Below, piece by piece: positions 51,203-61,249 of a stretch of 64,000 nt of DNA (position 1 is its first letter; each line of letters starts with the position of its first letter). A program made the translations under genes and the position numbers. The notes below the pieces were generated by a model. That model ran no database searches, was not told the DNA's origin, and saw only the letters and a list, made by a program, of their open reading frames with translations. The stretch covers positions 124,001 through 188,000 of the forward strand of contig JADJTE010000031.1 in assembly GCA_016711295.1 (NCBI GenBank), given 5' to 3'. This DNA is from Sphingobacteriales bacterium (GTDB lineage Bacteria; Bacteroidota; Bacteroidia; Chitinophagales; UBA2359).

Positions 51203-52960
51203 TTATTCATTCCCAATCACCACCCGCCCACTTTGCAGCACCGCATCGGGCGAGTAGCAAGTCCAAAAGTACAAACCCTGCGGCAAATCGGCTACATCTA
51301 AGCGAACCGAACCGCCATTAGCCCGCAGAGCCAAACGCCGCACTGCCCGACCCATAGCATCGTACAAGCTAAATTGTAGCTCGTGGCTTGATGATAGTGC
51401 GCCCACCGCCTCCAAGTGAAGCACCTCACTCGCGGGGTTGGGCAGGACGCTGATGTGGTAGGTGGGCACAGCCACCTGACCCACCGCCGTAGGCACAACC
51501 GAAAATTGCTGCGTCACCGTAGCCGTATCCGTACAAACAAAAGCGGTAAGCGTAGCCGCATACTGCCCTTGCGTAGCATAGTTGTGCGTGACCAAGGCGG
51601 GGCAAGCCCCGTAGCCCTGCCCACACACAAAGGACGGCGAACCGTCTCCGAAATCCCACACGTAATAACCGCCGTCTATGCTGTCGGGATAGACGTACTG
51701 CGATAGGTTTTGAAAGCCGACCTCCAAGGGGCTGTCGCCTGTTTGGTAGGTGCTGAACGCTGCTTGGGGTTCGGTGAGCAAGCCCATGCAGTTGGTTTTG
51801 ACCATATAGACCAAAGCCTTGCCTATCGCCGACGTGTCTTTGCGCCCCATGACCAAGTAGCCGCCGTCGTTGGTGGGGGCTATGCAGTAGCCGTAATCTT
51901 TTTCGGGACCGCCGTAATCCCTTGCCCACAATACATTGCCCGAACTGTCGGTTTTGGCGATGCAGAGGTTGGATTGGTTATAGGTAGGTGGCATATACCT
52001 AATACCTGCCACAACATATTCGCGCCCTTCGTTGACTATAATAGCTTGTCCTATGGCGTGAATTTCCTCTAAGGCGTGCCACCATAACAAATTGCCCAAG
52101 GTATCGGCTTTGCCAATCAAGCCCCTTTTTCCGCCTGTGGGGGTGCCGTAACGTCCCACAAACACCATTTTTTGGTCGGGTGTCCAATCGCAGTCGCCAA
52201 TGCCGTCAGAGGTTCCCAAGGGAAAAGCTGTTTTCCACAGTATATTGCCCATCGAATCGGTTCTTGCCACAATAAGTCGTTTTCTGAGGGGTTTACAGAG
52301 CTCACGCCGTCTTGGTTGCCCCAATAAAACACATCGCTGCTGTTAGGTATGGCAAGTACTCGGTGGATATTGCTGTGCTTGGTGGTATCGAAATCGGCAC
52401 TATAACGGTGCTGCCACAATACCTCGCCTCAGGCGGTGGTTTTGGCGGCGTAGGCGACCTAAGGGTCGTAATTGGGGTGTAGATAATGCCAACTCCCATA
52501 GTATAGCTATTGTTAATAGTAGGGCTTATGCCAAAAAAGCCTGTGTGAAATAAATCGCTTTCTATAAAAAACAAATCAGTTTGCAAACATGTATCATTGA
52601 TAATTTGCAGAAAACCAGTATCACCGATTATTGAATTATTAAAAGATGTTCCCGCGCATATGTACGTATTGTCTTCTTTAAAAATGGAATTAATATTTGA
52701 ATTTGTGTTTATATTATTGTATATTTCTTGATGAATGATATTTCCATAATTATCCAATATTAGACCATAGGCATAAGCATATGCTTGTGTAGGGGCGTGT
52801 ACCGACCAAAAGCGATATAATGCTCGTTGTGGGGTTCTACAATAATTATATCGTGTATGTCAGACCAAGGTTCTAATGTCTTTTGAAAATATTTGGGTTG
52901 CCCTTGCCCATTTGCCCAAAAATGACAGCAAAGCAGTATAGTCATAAATAATGCTTTCAT
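51203..52960 (-). CDS. Propeller-PKD T9SS protein copy 4, frameshifted
   Basis: CAT at 52958-52960 gives a signal peptide start (MKALFMTILLCCHFWANGQ) followed by QPKYFQKTLEPWSDIHD, like copy 2. The propeller-like part then resembles copies 1 and 2 (KTDSSGNVLWARDYGG), and the PKD domain and type A sorting domain (VVIGNE) are nearly identical to the others. Frames change near 52790, 52440 and 52300, in the 5' third only; from there to the stop it is intact. In the inverted block it takes the position of copy 2. Confidence 0.75.
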
Positions 52961-52983
52961 GGTTTTTTTATTTAACAAATTAA

Positions 52984-53020
52984 ACAAAAATTGGCAAGCA
53001 CCTATAAAGTGCTTACCAAT
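52984..53020 (-). terminator. Terminator after mini-gene copy 2
   Basis: ATTGGCAAGCAC and GTGCTTACCAAT pair over 12 bases with one mismatch; on the minus strand the stem is followed by TTTTTGTTTA. It lies 16 bases after the stop of the mini-gene at 53036. Confidence 0.7.
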
Positions 53021-53035
53021 TCTATACATAAAACA

Positions 53036-53569
53036 TTATTTAATGACGACCAATTTATTGCTCGCCAAAACGCCACGCTCGCAGTGTAGCAGGTAGTAGT
53101 ACATGCCGTTAGGTATCTGGCTTAGGTCCATGTGCAGCATACCGCTATTTTGTAGGGCTTTTTGCATCATAAGTTGACCACTCACGCTGTATAATTGCCA
53201 ATTAGCTGTTTCGTTGTCAGGTATATGGTAGCTCATATCAACGCTATTTGCAGCAGGATTAGGCATTACTTTCAAATAGTTATCGCCTACGTTGTTATTT
53301 GTCATTTTAAAGGCAATGCTACCCAAGTTGTTAGTGCCAATAAAAGTAGCTGCTGCATCGGGCAAAAGGGGCAAGGGTATTCTGAACTCCTCGCCGTATA
53401 GCATATATAACAAGGCGTGCGCCTCAAAGCGGCGCGGCTGCCACTGTGGGCTATTTGGCGCACCTGGCGCTTCTTGGCGGGGTAAGTCGTATGCTGCCTT
53501 AGCTAAAAGGTCGGTTTGGAACGACAAAATTAGGCAGGTCAAAAATAATGTTTTAAGCGAAGTATTCAT
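53036..53569 (-). CDS. CTD-only mini-protein (copy 2), with a locally shifted frame
   Basis: The product has 177 residues: signal peptide nearly identical to copy 1 (MNTSLKTLFLTCLILSFQTD), linker HALLYMLYGEEFRIPLPLLPDAA, then a sorting domain (VMPNPAANS to NKLVVIK) unlike that of copy 1. Between PRQEA and FEAHALL the reading frame differs from copy 1: PGAPNSPQWQPRR replaces LVRQIAHSGSRAA because two compensating indels enclose about 40 bases. The sorting-domain beginning (KMTNNNVGDNYLKVMPNPA) equals that of the beta-helix gene at 14400. Confidence 0.75.
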   Translation of the reverse strand: MNTSLKTLFLTCLILSFQTDLLAKAAYDLPRQEAPGAPNSPQWQPRRFEAHALLYMLYGEEFRIPLPLLPDAAATFIGTNNLGSIAFKMTNNNVGDNYLKVMPNPAANSVDMSYHIPDNETANWQLYSVSGQLMMQKALQNSGMLHMDLSQIPNGMYYYLLHCERGVLASNKLVVIK

Positions 53570-53590
53570 TTTTAGTATAATAATTAAATG

Positions 53591-55341
53591 TTATTTAATC
53601 ACCACCGCCCACTTTGCAGCACCGTCAGGCGAGTAGCAAGTCCAAAAGTACAAACCCTGCGGCAAATCGGCTACATCTAAGCGAACCGAACCGCCATTAG
53701 CCCGCAAAGCCAAACGCCGCACCGCCCGACCTGTGGCATCGTACAAGCTAAATTGTAGCTCGTGGCTTGATGATAGTGCGCCAACCGCCTCCAAGTGAAG
53801 CACCTCACTCGCGGGGTTGGGCAATACGCTGATGTGGTAGGTGGGCACAGCCACCTGACCCACCGCCGTAGGCACAACCGAAAATTGCTGCGTCACCGTA
53901 GCCGTATCCGTGCAAACAAAGCGGTAAGCGTAGCCGCATACTGCCCTTTGCGTAGCATAGTTGTGCGTGACTGGGCGGGGCAAGCCCCGTAGCCCTGCCC
54001 ACACACAAAGGGCGGCGAACCGTCTCCGAAATCCCACACGTAATAACCGCCGTCTATGCTGTCGGGATAGACGTATTGCGATAGGTTTTGAAAGCCGACC
54101 TCCAAGGGGCTGTCGCCTGTTTGGTAGGTGCTGAACGCTGCTTGGGGTTCGGTGAGCAAGCCCATGCAGTTTACTTTTAGCACCGTCACCCTTGCCGTAT
54201 CATTTTCCCGCGTCCGACCACCTATGACAAAACCACCGTCGCTGGCGGGCAACATAGCCCAAGCATAGTCGTCTTGCGAGCTACCATAAAAACGCTGCCA
54301 AAGCAACTGACCCGAAGGACTTATTTTGCACAACTCTACGTCTAAACTGCTACTGAGAAGGTCCTGACCACCACTCAAAAAAATATTTCCATCGGTAGTG
54401 AGCGTTATATTAGATGGATGATAGCCTTCAAATAAATCCACCCTGCGCCATTCCTCTTCCAAATCGGCATTGAGTTTGACAATTAAGCCCGATTGAGTAA
54501 ACGGAAAATCATCGTGATTGGCAGTTCCTCCCGTAAGGAGATACCCACCATCTGGCATAAGTATCATATCGCCTGCATATTCGATATGCCCATAGTCAAT
54601 AAATGTGCTCCATTCGATATTGCCGTTTTCATCTATTTTTAGCAACATGGCATCGCCAAAATAAAAATTGGCGTGGCGCGTACCTATGCCATAATAACCG
54701 CCGCCAGGGGCAGGCATCAGTTTATGTATCCACGAATAATAGGTGGTGCAGCAATTGTAATAGATGGTGTCCCACAATACATTTCCTTGGGGGTCTAATC
54801 GAATGAGGTAGGGGTGGGTGGGCGGTCCTACTACGGTGCTGTCGTAGGGTTGTATTTCGCCGCCCAACAAAAAACCGCCGTCGGGCGTGCGGCAAACTGT
54901 TTGGGCATGGTTCGTGTATTGGGTGCTGCCGACTATTTTACTACTAAGCACCTGATAATTTGTATCTAATAAATAAAAGTATGCCGTACCATTGGCACCA
55001 TTTTGATAAATAGTATCAATAAAGCCGCACAACCCAAACCCATTAGTTGTCTTGATGATGCTAAAAACATTGGCATTATAGGCTTGCTGCATTTTATCTA
55101 TGCTATCAACTACGGAACCTTCCTTGTCAATGGTTAAAATAAATGGGGCATACTCATTGAAAAAATTATCGCCCACTACTCCTGCAAATACATAGTTGTT
55201 GCTATTGTCTTGGGTCATTGTATTTGTCCACAAAGCCTGATTGTTTGTTTTGTATTTTTTGTAAAAGTACTTATTTTGACCCAAAAGAGGCGTAAATAAG
55301 TTTATACTAAATAATAAAGCATAAATTAGGACTATTTTCAT
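53591..55341 (-). CDS. Propeller-PKD T9SS protein copy 5, frameshifted near 3' end
   Basis: The signal peptide (1-21, ending LLGQ) and about 370 residues of propeller-like sequence (TPDGGFLLGGEIQPYDS, PDGGYLLTGGTANHDDF, SGQLLWQRFYGSSQDDYAWA) are unlike the other copies except copy 3. From VNCMGLLTEPQAAFSTYQTG (about 54170) on the DNA is nearly identical to the other copies. Compared with them small indels near 53985, 53950, 53922 and 53628 break the frame in the PKD/sorting region. The end VVIK and the 21-base gap to the mini-gene equal copy 1. Confidence 0.75.
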
Positions 55342-55365
55342 TGCTACTTGAATTTAATAGTTAAA

Positions 55366-55413
55366 AAATAAGCAAGCATTCCTTACAAGCAAAACCTATA
55401 AGAAGTGCTTGCC
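55366..55413 (-). terminator. Possible terminator after beta-helix gene copy 3
   Basis: GCAAGCA (55372) and TGCTTGC (55406) pair over 7 bases with a 27-base loop; TATTTTTTAA follows on the minus strand. The pairing is short, so support is modest. Confidence 0.35.
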
Positions 55414-55424
55414 CTAATGCTTAA

Positions 55425-58400
55425 TTATTTCGTAACTGTCAATTTGCCGCGTGTCCAAGTGCGGCTACTGTTGCTTATATCATACACATACAGCCCCCGC
55501 CCAAAACTGTTTAGGTCTAAGGTATAGCTACCTTGTCCATTTAGGGTTTGAGTGTGTAGTAATTTTCCTACTGTGTCGTAGAGGTGTAGGGTGGCGGTTT
55601 CGCTGTTGCCCTCGGCATCGCTTAGGTTATAATGCAGGGTTGCCGTATTGCTGGCGGGGTTGGGGACGAAGCCTATGCTTGCTGTGTTGTTTGTTTTGAA
55701 AGCCGTTTGCCAGCCTTGTGTATTGAGCAATTGCCCTATATCGGGCAGCAATACCGTAAATTCGTAGCCGCGTGCTGCGTACAATAGTGCTTGGGCGCGG
55801 TAGGCGGTAGCGGTTCGGCTATGGGCTATGTCGAGCAATGCGGCTTCCTCGTCGGGGTATATGTCGTCGTAGCCGCGCCCTTCGGATTGCAACGTGAGCA
55901 ACAATTTATAAAAATAGTCAAAATTGTCGTCCTCTTCGCGCTCTTTGGGCAGTTGGGCTAAGAGTTGGGCTATTTGCGCACTGTCGCCGTTTTCGACATA
56001 ATTTTGTATGCGCAGCCTTTGGGTTTTGGCATTGTTTATTTCGTTCAGCAATTGCTCTATGGCTATGGTGTCGTCGGCTTCGGCATACGCTATCAGCCAA
56101 CGTTTGACGGCTTCGTCCTTTTCGGCACCGTTGGGCAGCAGAGCCACCTCGCCGCGTGGTACTAAGGGCGATATGGACTCGCAATAAACTTGACGATTGT
56201 AGCTACTTGAAGGATTACACGCATTAAAAGTGACGTTAAAGAAATCGACCCCCGTTGGTATTTGGCTCTGGAAGTCGCGGTAGTTGTAGCCATCACCCAA
56301 AGAGAGGAGGTCGGCAGTAGCCGCGCCTATGGCGGGCGGCAAAAATAAGTTGGCGGCGGGTTGTGAGAGTTCAGGATTAATATCGTTGCAAGTTCCTTGG
56401 TCGCTTAGGGTGCCCTGTTGTCCCGCACCTGTCCAGGGTAGTAGGGCTATGGCACTCCATTGGTAGTTGCTCAGGTCGTTGCACCATATATTAAGTCCTT
56501 GGTTGTCGCCGAGTGCCATTATGCCAAGGCGCGTATTGTCAATGCTATTGCCGTGTATGATGCCGCCCGTTACGTAGGCATCTACGTTGGCAATACCTAT
56601 TGTTACGTTGTTGATATGGTTTTGGTGGCTGATGTCGGCAAAGGAACCCATCAACAAGAATCCTATACTGTTCTCGAAAGGAGCTATGCCAAAAGGTACG
56701 GCGGCAGTGGAATTTACTTGGTTGCTGCGTATTTTGGCGTATACACTTTGCCCTTGCAGTGCTATGTTGCAACGAGTGAAGGTATTCGATTGGGCTACGA
56801 GGTCAAAAACGGGGCTATTGGTCGTATTGCGTGCAGATATACCTATGTTGCAGTCGGCAAAAGCGGCATTTTTCAGTTCAATTTTTGAGACCACATTGCT
56901 GCGCAACCCATATTTTTGTTCTACGAATGTCGAATTATCAGCTAACAGTACGCGGCTTCGATGTGCCAAAATACCCGCTTCGCTGCGCGTAAGGCTTTGG
57001 AAAGGGTAGTGCAAATTGCCATCCGCAATAAAGTCAGCCACAATATTCGTTGTTAGAGATGGGTTAAACATATTAGCGATACCGATAAAACAGTTTTGGA
57101 AAGTGGCATTTTTGACTGCCAAACTACCCCCACCCGATGGGTTGCCAAAGGTGCTATTGAACAAATCGGACAGAACCGTAGTAGCGAGATTAGACAAGCC
57201 AAAATCGGGTATTTGTTGCAATTCGTCTGCCATATCTGTGAGGTCATATAGCGAGGTAGGCATAGTAGCCACACCTATTAAGGCGTGTTCTATATAGGCA
57301 TCATTATTAATTGTAAGATACGACTGTTTGGTAAATTGCCCCAAGGCATTTTTTTCGCTCCACTGCCGAATGCCTTGCCACATTGCCGAACAATTATCGG
57401 CAGCGGTATATACGCCGCCATTAATTTTGAGTATGCCGCCAGGGCGCACCACAATACGCCCATTGGGGCCAAAATGAAAGTGCATATTTATAGCGTCCAC
57501 TATTCTGTTGTCGGCTATAATGATAGTTCCGTTTATTGGAATGGGGTCGGTGGCTGTACCCGCTGCTGCGGCGGCAAAAGGGTGCGGTCCGCCGCCTGTC
57601 CATGTGGCACTAATTGGGGTAATATCAGGTATAGCCCCAGGCGTGCTGGCAGGTACTATGGTGCCGTTGGTATCGAACCAGAGGAAGTTGCTCGGCAAAT
57701 TTTGTGCTATGCAGCACTCGGCACCGTTGGGGTCGGCGCAGCAAACACCTGTGGGGTCGGCGCAGCAGGGGTCGTCCGTCACTTCGATGGTTGTTTGCCA
57801 TGTTTGGTTGAGGTTGCCACATTCAGAGTTATCGCTGTTCAGTACGGCGTTGAGTGTGATGGTATAGCTACCCGCTTCGGTGGGGACAAACGTAAATTGT
57901 TCGCAATTGGTCATAGGAATAGGGGCTGTGCCGCCGCCGCCGTCCGAGCAACTTATTTGTAGGTTGCCGTCTAACAGCCAAGTGGCATTATTATAGTTGT
58001 CGATATTAGCAAACGTAAAGGTGATAGGTGTTTCGGGGCAATAGGGCGGTGTAGGGCTGCTCGTTACTTCGATATTGCTGGTAATAGGTGCTATGATTTC
58101 AAAACATAGCGGCGGTCCTTCTACCGAGGGTACGGTTTCGTCAGCGTCGGGATTACCTCCTGGTCCGTCGCCGTCATAGATGCCGTTGTTGTTATCGTCG
58201 CCTGCCGCAAACCCATCGATGGTATAATAGCCTGGCGTAGCGAAATAGTCGGAGAGTGGAACTCCGCCCAAAGTAGTAGTAGGTAGCTCGGCACTACTGA
58301 ATACAAAGGTTTGGCAATTAGAGCTACCGGGTGTAGGGCTTGCTGAGGGGTCGTAGCAAATGATAAGCCCGCCAAAAGGGTAATTACCCGGCCGGGTATA

Positions 58401-58749
58401 TCGGCGCAATCAATGGTCAGAGAACTGGGCGCAACACACATAAGACAGCAGCCGCTTGGTGCGGTTTCGCAGGTGAGGTAGCTACTAGTGGCTTCGGATA
58501 GGCTATATGTGCTTACGTCGCCATTTTCGCTGGTGAAAGTGATGACTGGCACACCATACCAACAGAGTAGTTCTTGCTGGTTTTGTGCCACCACCTTAGT
58601 CGAAATCAGGCAACTTAACCCTAAGACGAGGGCAATACTTGGGGCTTTCGATAGACATATTACCCCCCCCCATATATGTTATTTATAATGCGCCACGTGA
58701 GGGTGGGTTTGGGCGCGGTGCTGATGTTTTTTGCTACGTACATAAGCAT
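55425..58749 (-). CDS. Secreted beta-helix surface protein with T9SS sorting domain (copy 3), leader out of frame
   Basis: The main coding part (55425 to about 58395) is intact: Ig-like part, short Cys-Cys repeat (CCADPTGVCCADPNGAECC), right-handed beta-helix (GILAHRSRVLLADNSTFVEQ, CNIGISARNTTNSPVFDLVAQ, GIANVDAYVTGGIIHGNSID), helical RAQALLYAARGYEF and a T9SS type A sorting domain (FVPNPASNTA to GKLTVTK). The 5' part (QNQQELLCWYGVPVITF) lies in another frame, shifted near 58390. From the two upstream ATGs (58749, 58743) the nine-G tract leads to an immediate TAA, and the signal-peptide core (APSIALVLGLSCLIST) is left without an in-frame start. One more G would join leader and core. Confidence 0.75.
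58663..58671 (-). repeat. Poly-G tract (minus strand), nine-G out-of-frame version
   Basis: Nine C on the plus strand between ATTA and ATATATG. Read from ATG 58749 the tract gives TAT GGG GGG GGG TAA, a stop. Compare 11208-11216 and 19557-19564. Confidence 0.7.
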
Positions 58750-58833
58750 GATGATAAGGTGATTAAATAATGAAAAAATATACTTTGAAAAGGGATTTAA
58801 GCCGTCAATTTGTGTTTGTCAATTATTATTGCT

Positions 58834-58864
58834 CAAAGATAGGGTCTTTTGCGCAAACGCCAAA
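58834..58864 (-). promoter_or_regulatory. Promoter of beta-helix gene copy 3
   Basis: CAAAGATA at 58834-58841 is the minus-strand TATCTTTG, and CAAAAT at 58861 gives the TTG -33 element at the same distance as in copies 1 and 2. The conserved block ends near 58897. Confidence 0.6.
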
Positions 58865-59031
58865 ATATTTTTTTGGCTATTGTCGGCAAATAATTCGATT
58901 TTTTTGTATCATAAATGGCTTATAATCAGCAATTTAGGTGTTTGTTTTTTTTAGAAATCATCGCATTTGTTTGTTTTTATTAATTTGATATTTATAATTT
59001 GCTTGTTTAGCGTGCAAATGTAGGGCAAAAA

Positions 59032-59063
59032 AAGCCTGCGAAAAAATATTTTTTCGCGGGCTT
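59032..59063. terminator. Hairpin with A/T-rich upper stem
   Basis: AAGCCTGCGAAAAAA and TTTTTTCGCGGGCTT pair over 15 bases with one wobble position; A runs precede it on the plus strand. Confidence 0.6.
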
Positions 59064-59165
59064 ATCAAGATATTTTATCAAAAAAAATAGTTTTGTAATT
59101 ATTTTACAATCAATGTTTTATATTTTTATTTTTAACTAATTTATTGTTTTTTAAAGCAATAAAAA

Positions 59166-59200
59166 AACGCTTAGTTTGCGTTGTGTGCAAACTAAGCGTT
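59166..59200 (-). terminator. Terminator of the OmpA-domain gene
   Basis: AACGCTTAGTTTGC and GCAAACTAAGCGTT form a perfect 14-bp stem with a 7-base loop. On the minus strand a T run follows. It lies 62 bases beyond the stop at 59262. Confidence 0.8.
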
Positions 59201-59261
59201 GGGGTTTAGCGAGTGCAATTGCCCAGAATAGCCTGAGTACTTGTGTGTGCGCGGCTAAGGG

Positions 59262-60879
59262 TTATTTAAATCCCGTGATGACAAACTCGGTGCGGCGATT
59301 TTGCTCGTGTTCGGCATCGGTGCATGACACGTTGTTTTTACATTTATTGATAATTTTAGTTTCACCCATGCCTTTTGATGTTATTTGCGAAGGCGGGATT
59401 CCCTTGCCTATGATATAGTTCATAGCCGATTTGGCGCGTCGTTCGGACAATTCCAAGTTATAATCTTCTTTGCCTCGTGCGTCGGTATGCGACAGCAGGT
59501 CTATTTTGACATCGGGGTTATCTTTCATAAATTTCACGATTTTGTCTAATTCTATTTGCGCATCTAAGCGAATATCGTCTTTGTCAAAATCGTAATAAAT
59601 ATTATTGATAGTGGGCAAGGGCAGGTCGGGGCGCGTATTGCCTCCGCCCGATATAATGCTGATGGGTTCGTCAGGTATTTGGGATACGGCTATGTCCATA
59701 GGTATATTTTGGTCGATAGGCGACTTGCAATCTTTGCCCCTTGGTTGTGAAGGAGCGCACTTCGGTAAAATAATTGCGTTTGGTTACATAGATGGTATAA
59801 TCCGAATCGGAATTGACGGCAAAGCTATACGCGCCGCGACTGTCGGTTGTGGCAACTTCGGTGCTGCCCGTTCGGGTTTCGATAAGTTTCACCAAGGCAT
59901 TGACAACGGGTGCGCCGCTGTCGCGCTCATATATTTTTCCTGCCACGATACACGAAATGAGGGCGGGTTTGGGAGTGGTTAAGGTGAAGCTATAAATATC
60001 GTCGTTGCCCTTGCCGCCGGTGCGGTTTGACGAAAAATAGCCTTGATTATTATCGGCATTGACGATAAACCCAAAATCGTCGGATGCAGAATTGATAGGA
60101 GTGGGCAAGGCTTTTACTCCCGACCACGCGCCGCTGCTGGTGGGGCGGGCACTAAAAATATCTAAGCCGCCCATACTGCCGTGTCCTGTCGAGGCAAAAT
60201 AGAGTGTTCCATCGGTAGCTACGAACGGAAACATCTCGGTTCCAGCCGTATTGATAGCCGCGCCCAAATTTTCGGGGCGGCTCCAACCTGTACTGCTTCG
60301 GTGGCTCACATATACATCGGTACTACCCATCGAGCCAGGCATATCCGATACAAAATAGAGTGTGTTGCCGTCGGACGACAGGGCAGGGTGTCCGAGCGAA
60401 TACTTGGGATTGTTGTACGGAAAATCGGCGGGCTTGCCCCAATTAGTGCCATTAGCGGTAGCCATCAAGATGCGCAGGCGATTTACGCCGTCAGTGCTGT
60501 TGGGATAGTTAGCCGTATAATACATCGTTTCAAAATCGGAGGTGCTGCCCGCTACGCCCTCGTGCAGGGAGGTATTGATGTTCAGCTTTTCGGGCGCACC
60601 CAAGAAAGCAGGGTCATCGGGGTTTTGCAGGCGTGCATAGAACAAATCTAAATGCGGCGCGTTGCGTTCTGGCCAATTGTCTTTGCCCGACCCATTGAGT
60701 TCAGATGCGAATATAATACCACTGCGATAAAACATCGGGGCAAAATCGGCATAATTAGAATTGATGCTGACATTTTTGACCTGATACGTCGATGTGGCAC
60801 TATTTTGCGCCCATGCTGTGGCAGCAAAACTAAACAGCAGGGCTATTGCCCCACAGATAGCCAATAAATTCTTTGACAT
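59262..60879 (-). CDS. PD40 propeller - regulatory domain - OmpA protein, PorE paralogue without TPR, frameshifted
   Basis: A signal peptide (1-25, ending TAWAQ) leads directly to a PD40-type propeller (GHPALSSDGNTLYFVSDMPG, MFPFVATDGTLYFAS, GYFSSNRTGGKGNDDIYSF), one carboxypeptidase-regulatory-like domain (VAGKIYERDSGAPVVNALV) and an OmpA peptidoglycan-binding domain (YYDFDKDDIRLDAQIELDKI, SHTDARG, NRRTEFVITGFK). The propeller is clearly related to that of the gene at 47432-50575, but TPR, Ser-rich linker and SPOR are absent. The frame changes near 59735, where KDCKSPIDQNIPMDIAV continues the first part. It may be an envelope anchor with a related task. Confidence 0.8.
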
Positions 60880-61249
60880 AGTATATTTATTTTATTTTTT
60901 TTAATATACAGGAAGATTGAATACATAGCTTATCTACACCAATGCGTTTCATGCGTAGCGATATTGATTACCCCTCATGCTTGGACGTTACAAGAGCCAT
61001 TGGGTTACGGCGAGGTTATGATTTGCACTTACTTTTTAAAAAATATATCGCCGATATGCGCAAAATTCCATTAAAATTAGTAATTTTGCGGCATTGTTTG
61101 GCAAATAGCTATGATACCTTCATCGGGCAAAGATACGGATATAATTTGAGTGGGCTAATACCTACGCTATTAATTTAGCATTTTGTACTCAATACCGCAT
61201 CATAAGCTAAAACGCCCTATCTTTGCCGCCCCATTCACAACCAACAACC
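60880..61249. other. Divergent intergenic region
   Basis: This stretch separates the OmpA-domain gene (minus) from parE (plus). On the minus strand TATCTTTG lies at plus-strand 61128-61135, far upstream of the OmpA-domain gene. The plus-strand -7 element of parE is at 61218-61225. The 78-residue frame at 60942-61178 has no protein-like features. Confidence 0.5.
61218..61225 (+). promoter_or_regulatory. Promoter -7 element of parE
   Basis: TATCTTTG lies 24 bases before the ATG at 61250. A matching -33 element is not obvious. Confidence 0.55.

Larger units (their letters stand above)
58872..59261. other. Intergenic region with two terminator hairpins
   Basis: A+T-rich and without genes. It contains the hairpins at 59032-59063 and 59166-59200, which insulate the beta-helix array from the OmpA-domain gene. 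Confidence 0.6.

Noticed and set aside
60942..61178. Small ORF before parE
   Set aside because: No family features, composition unlike protein, overlaps likely promoters.
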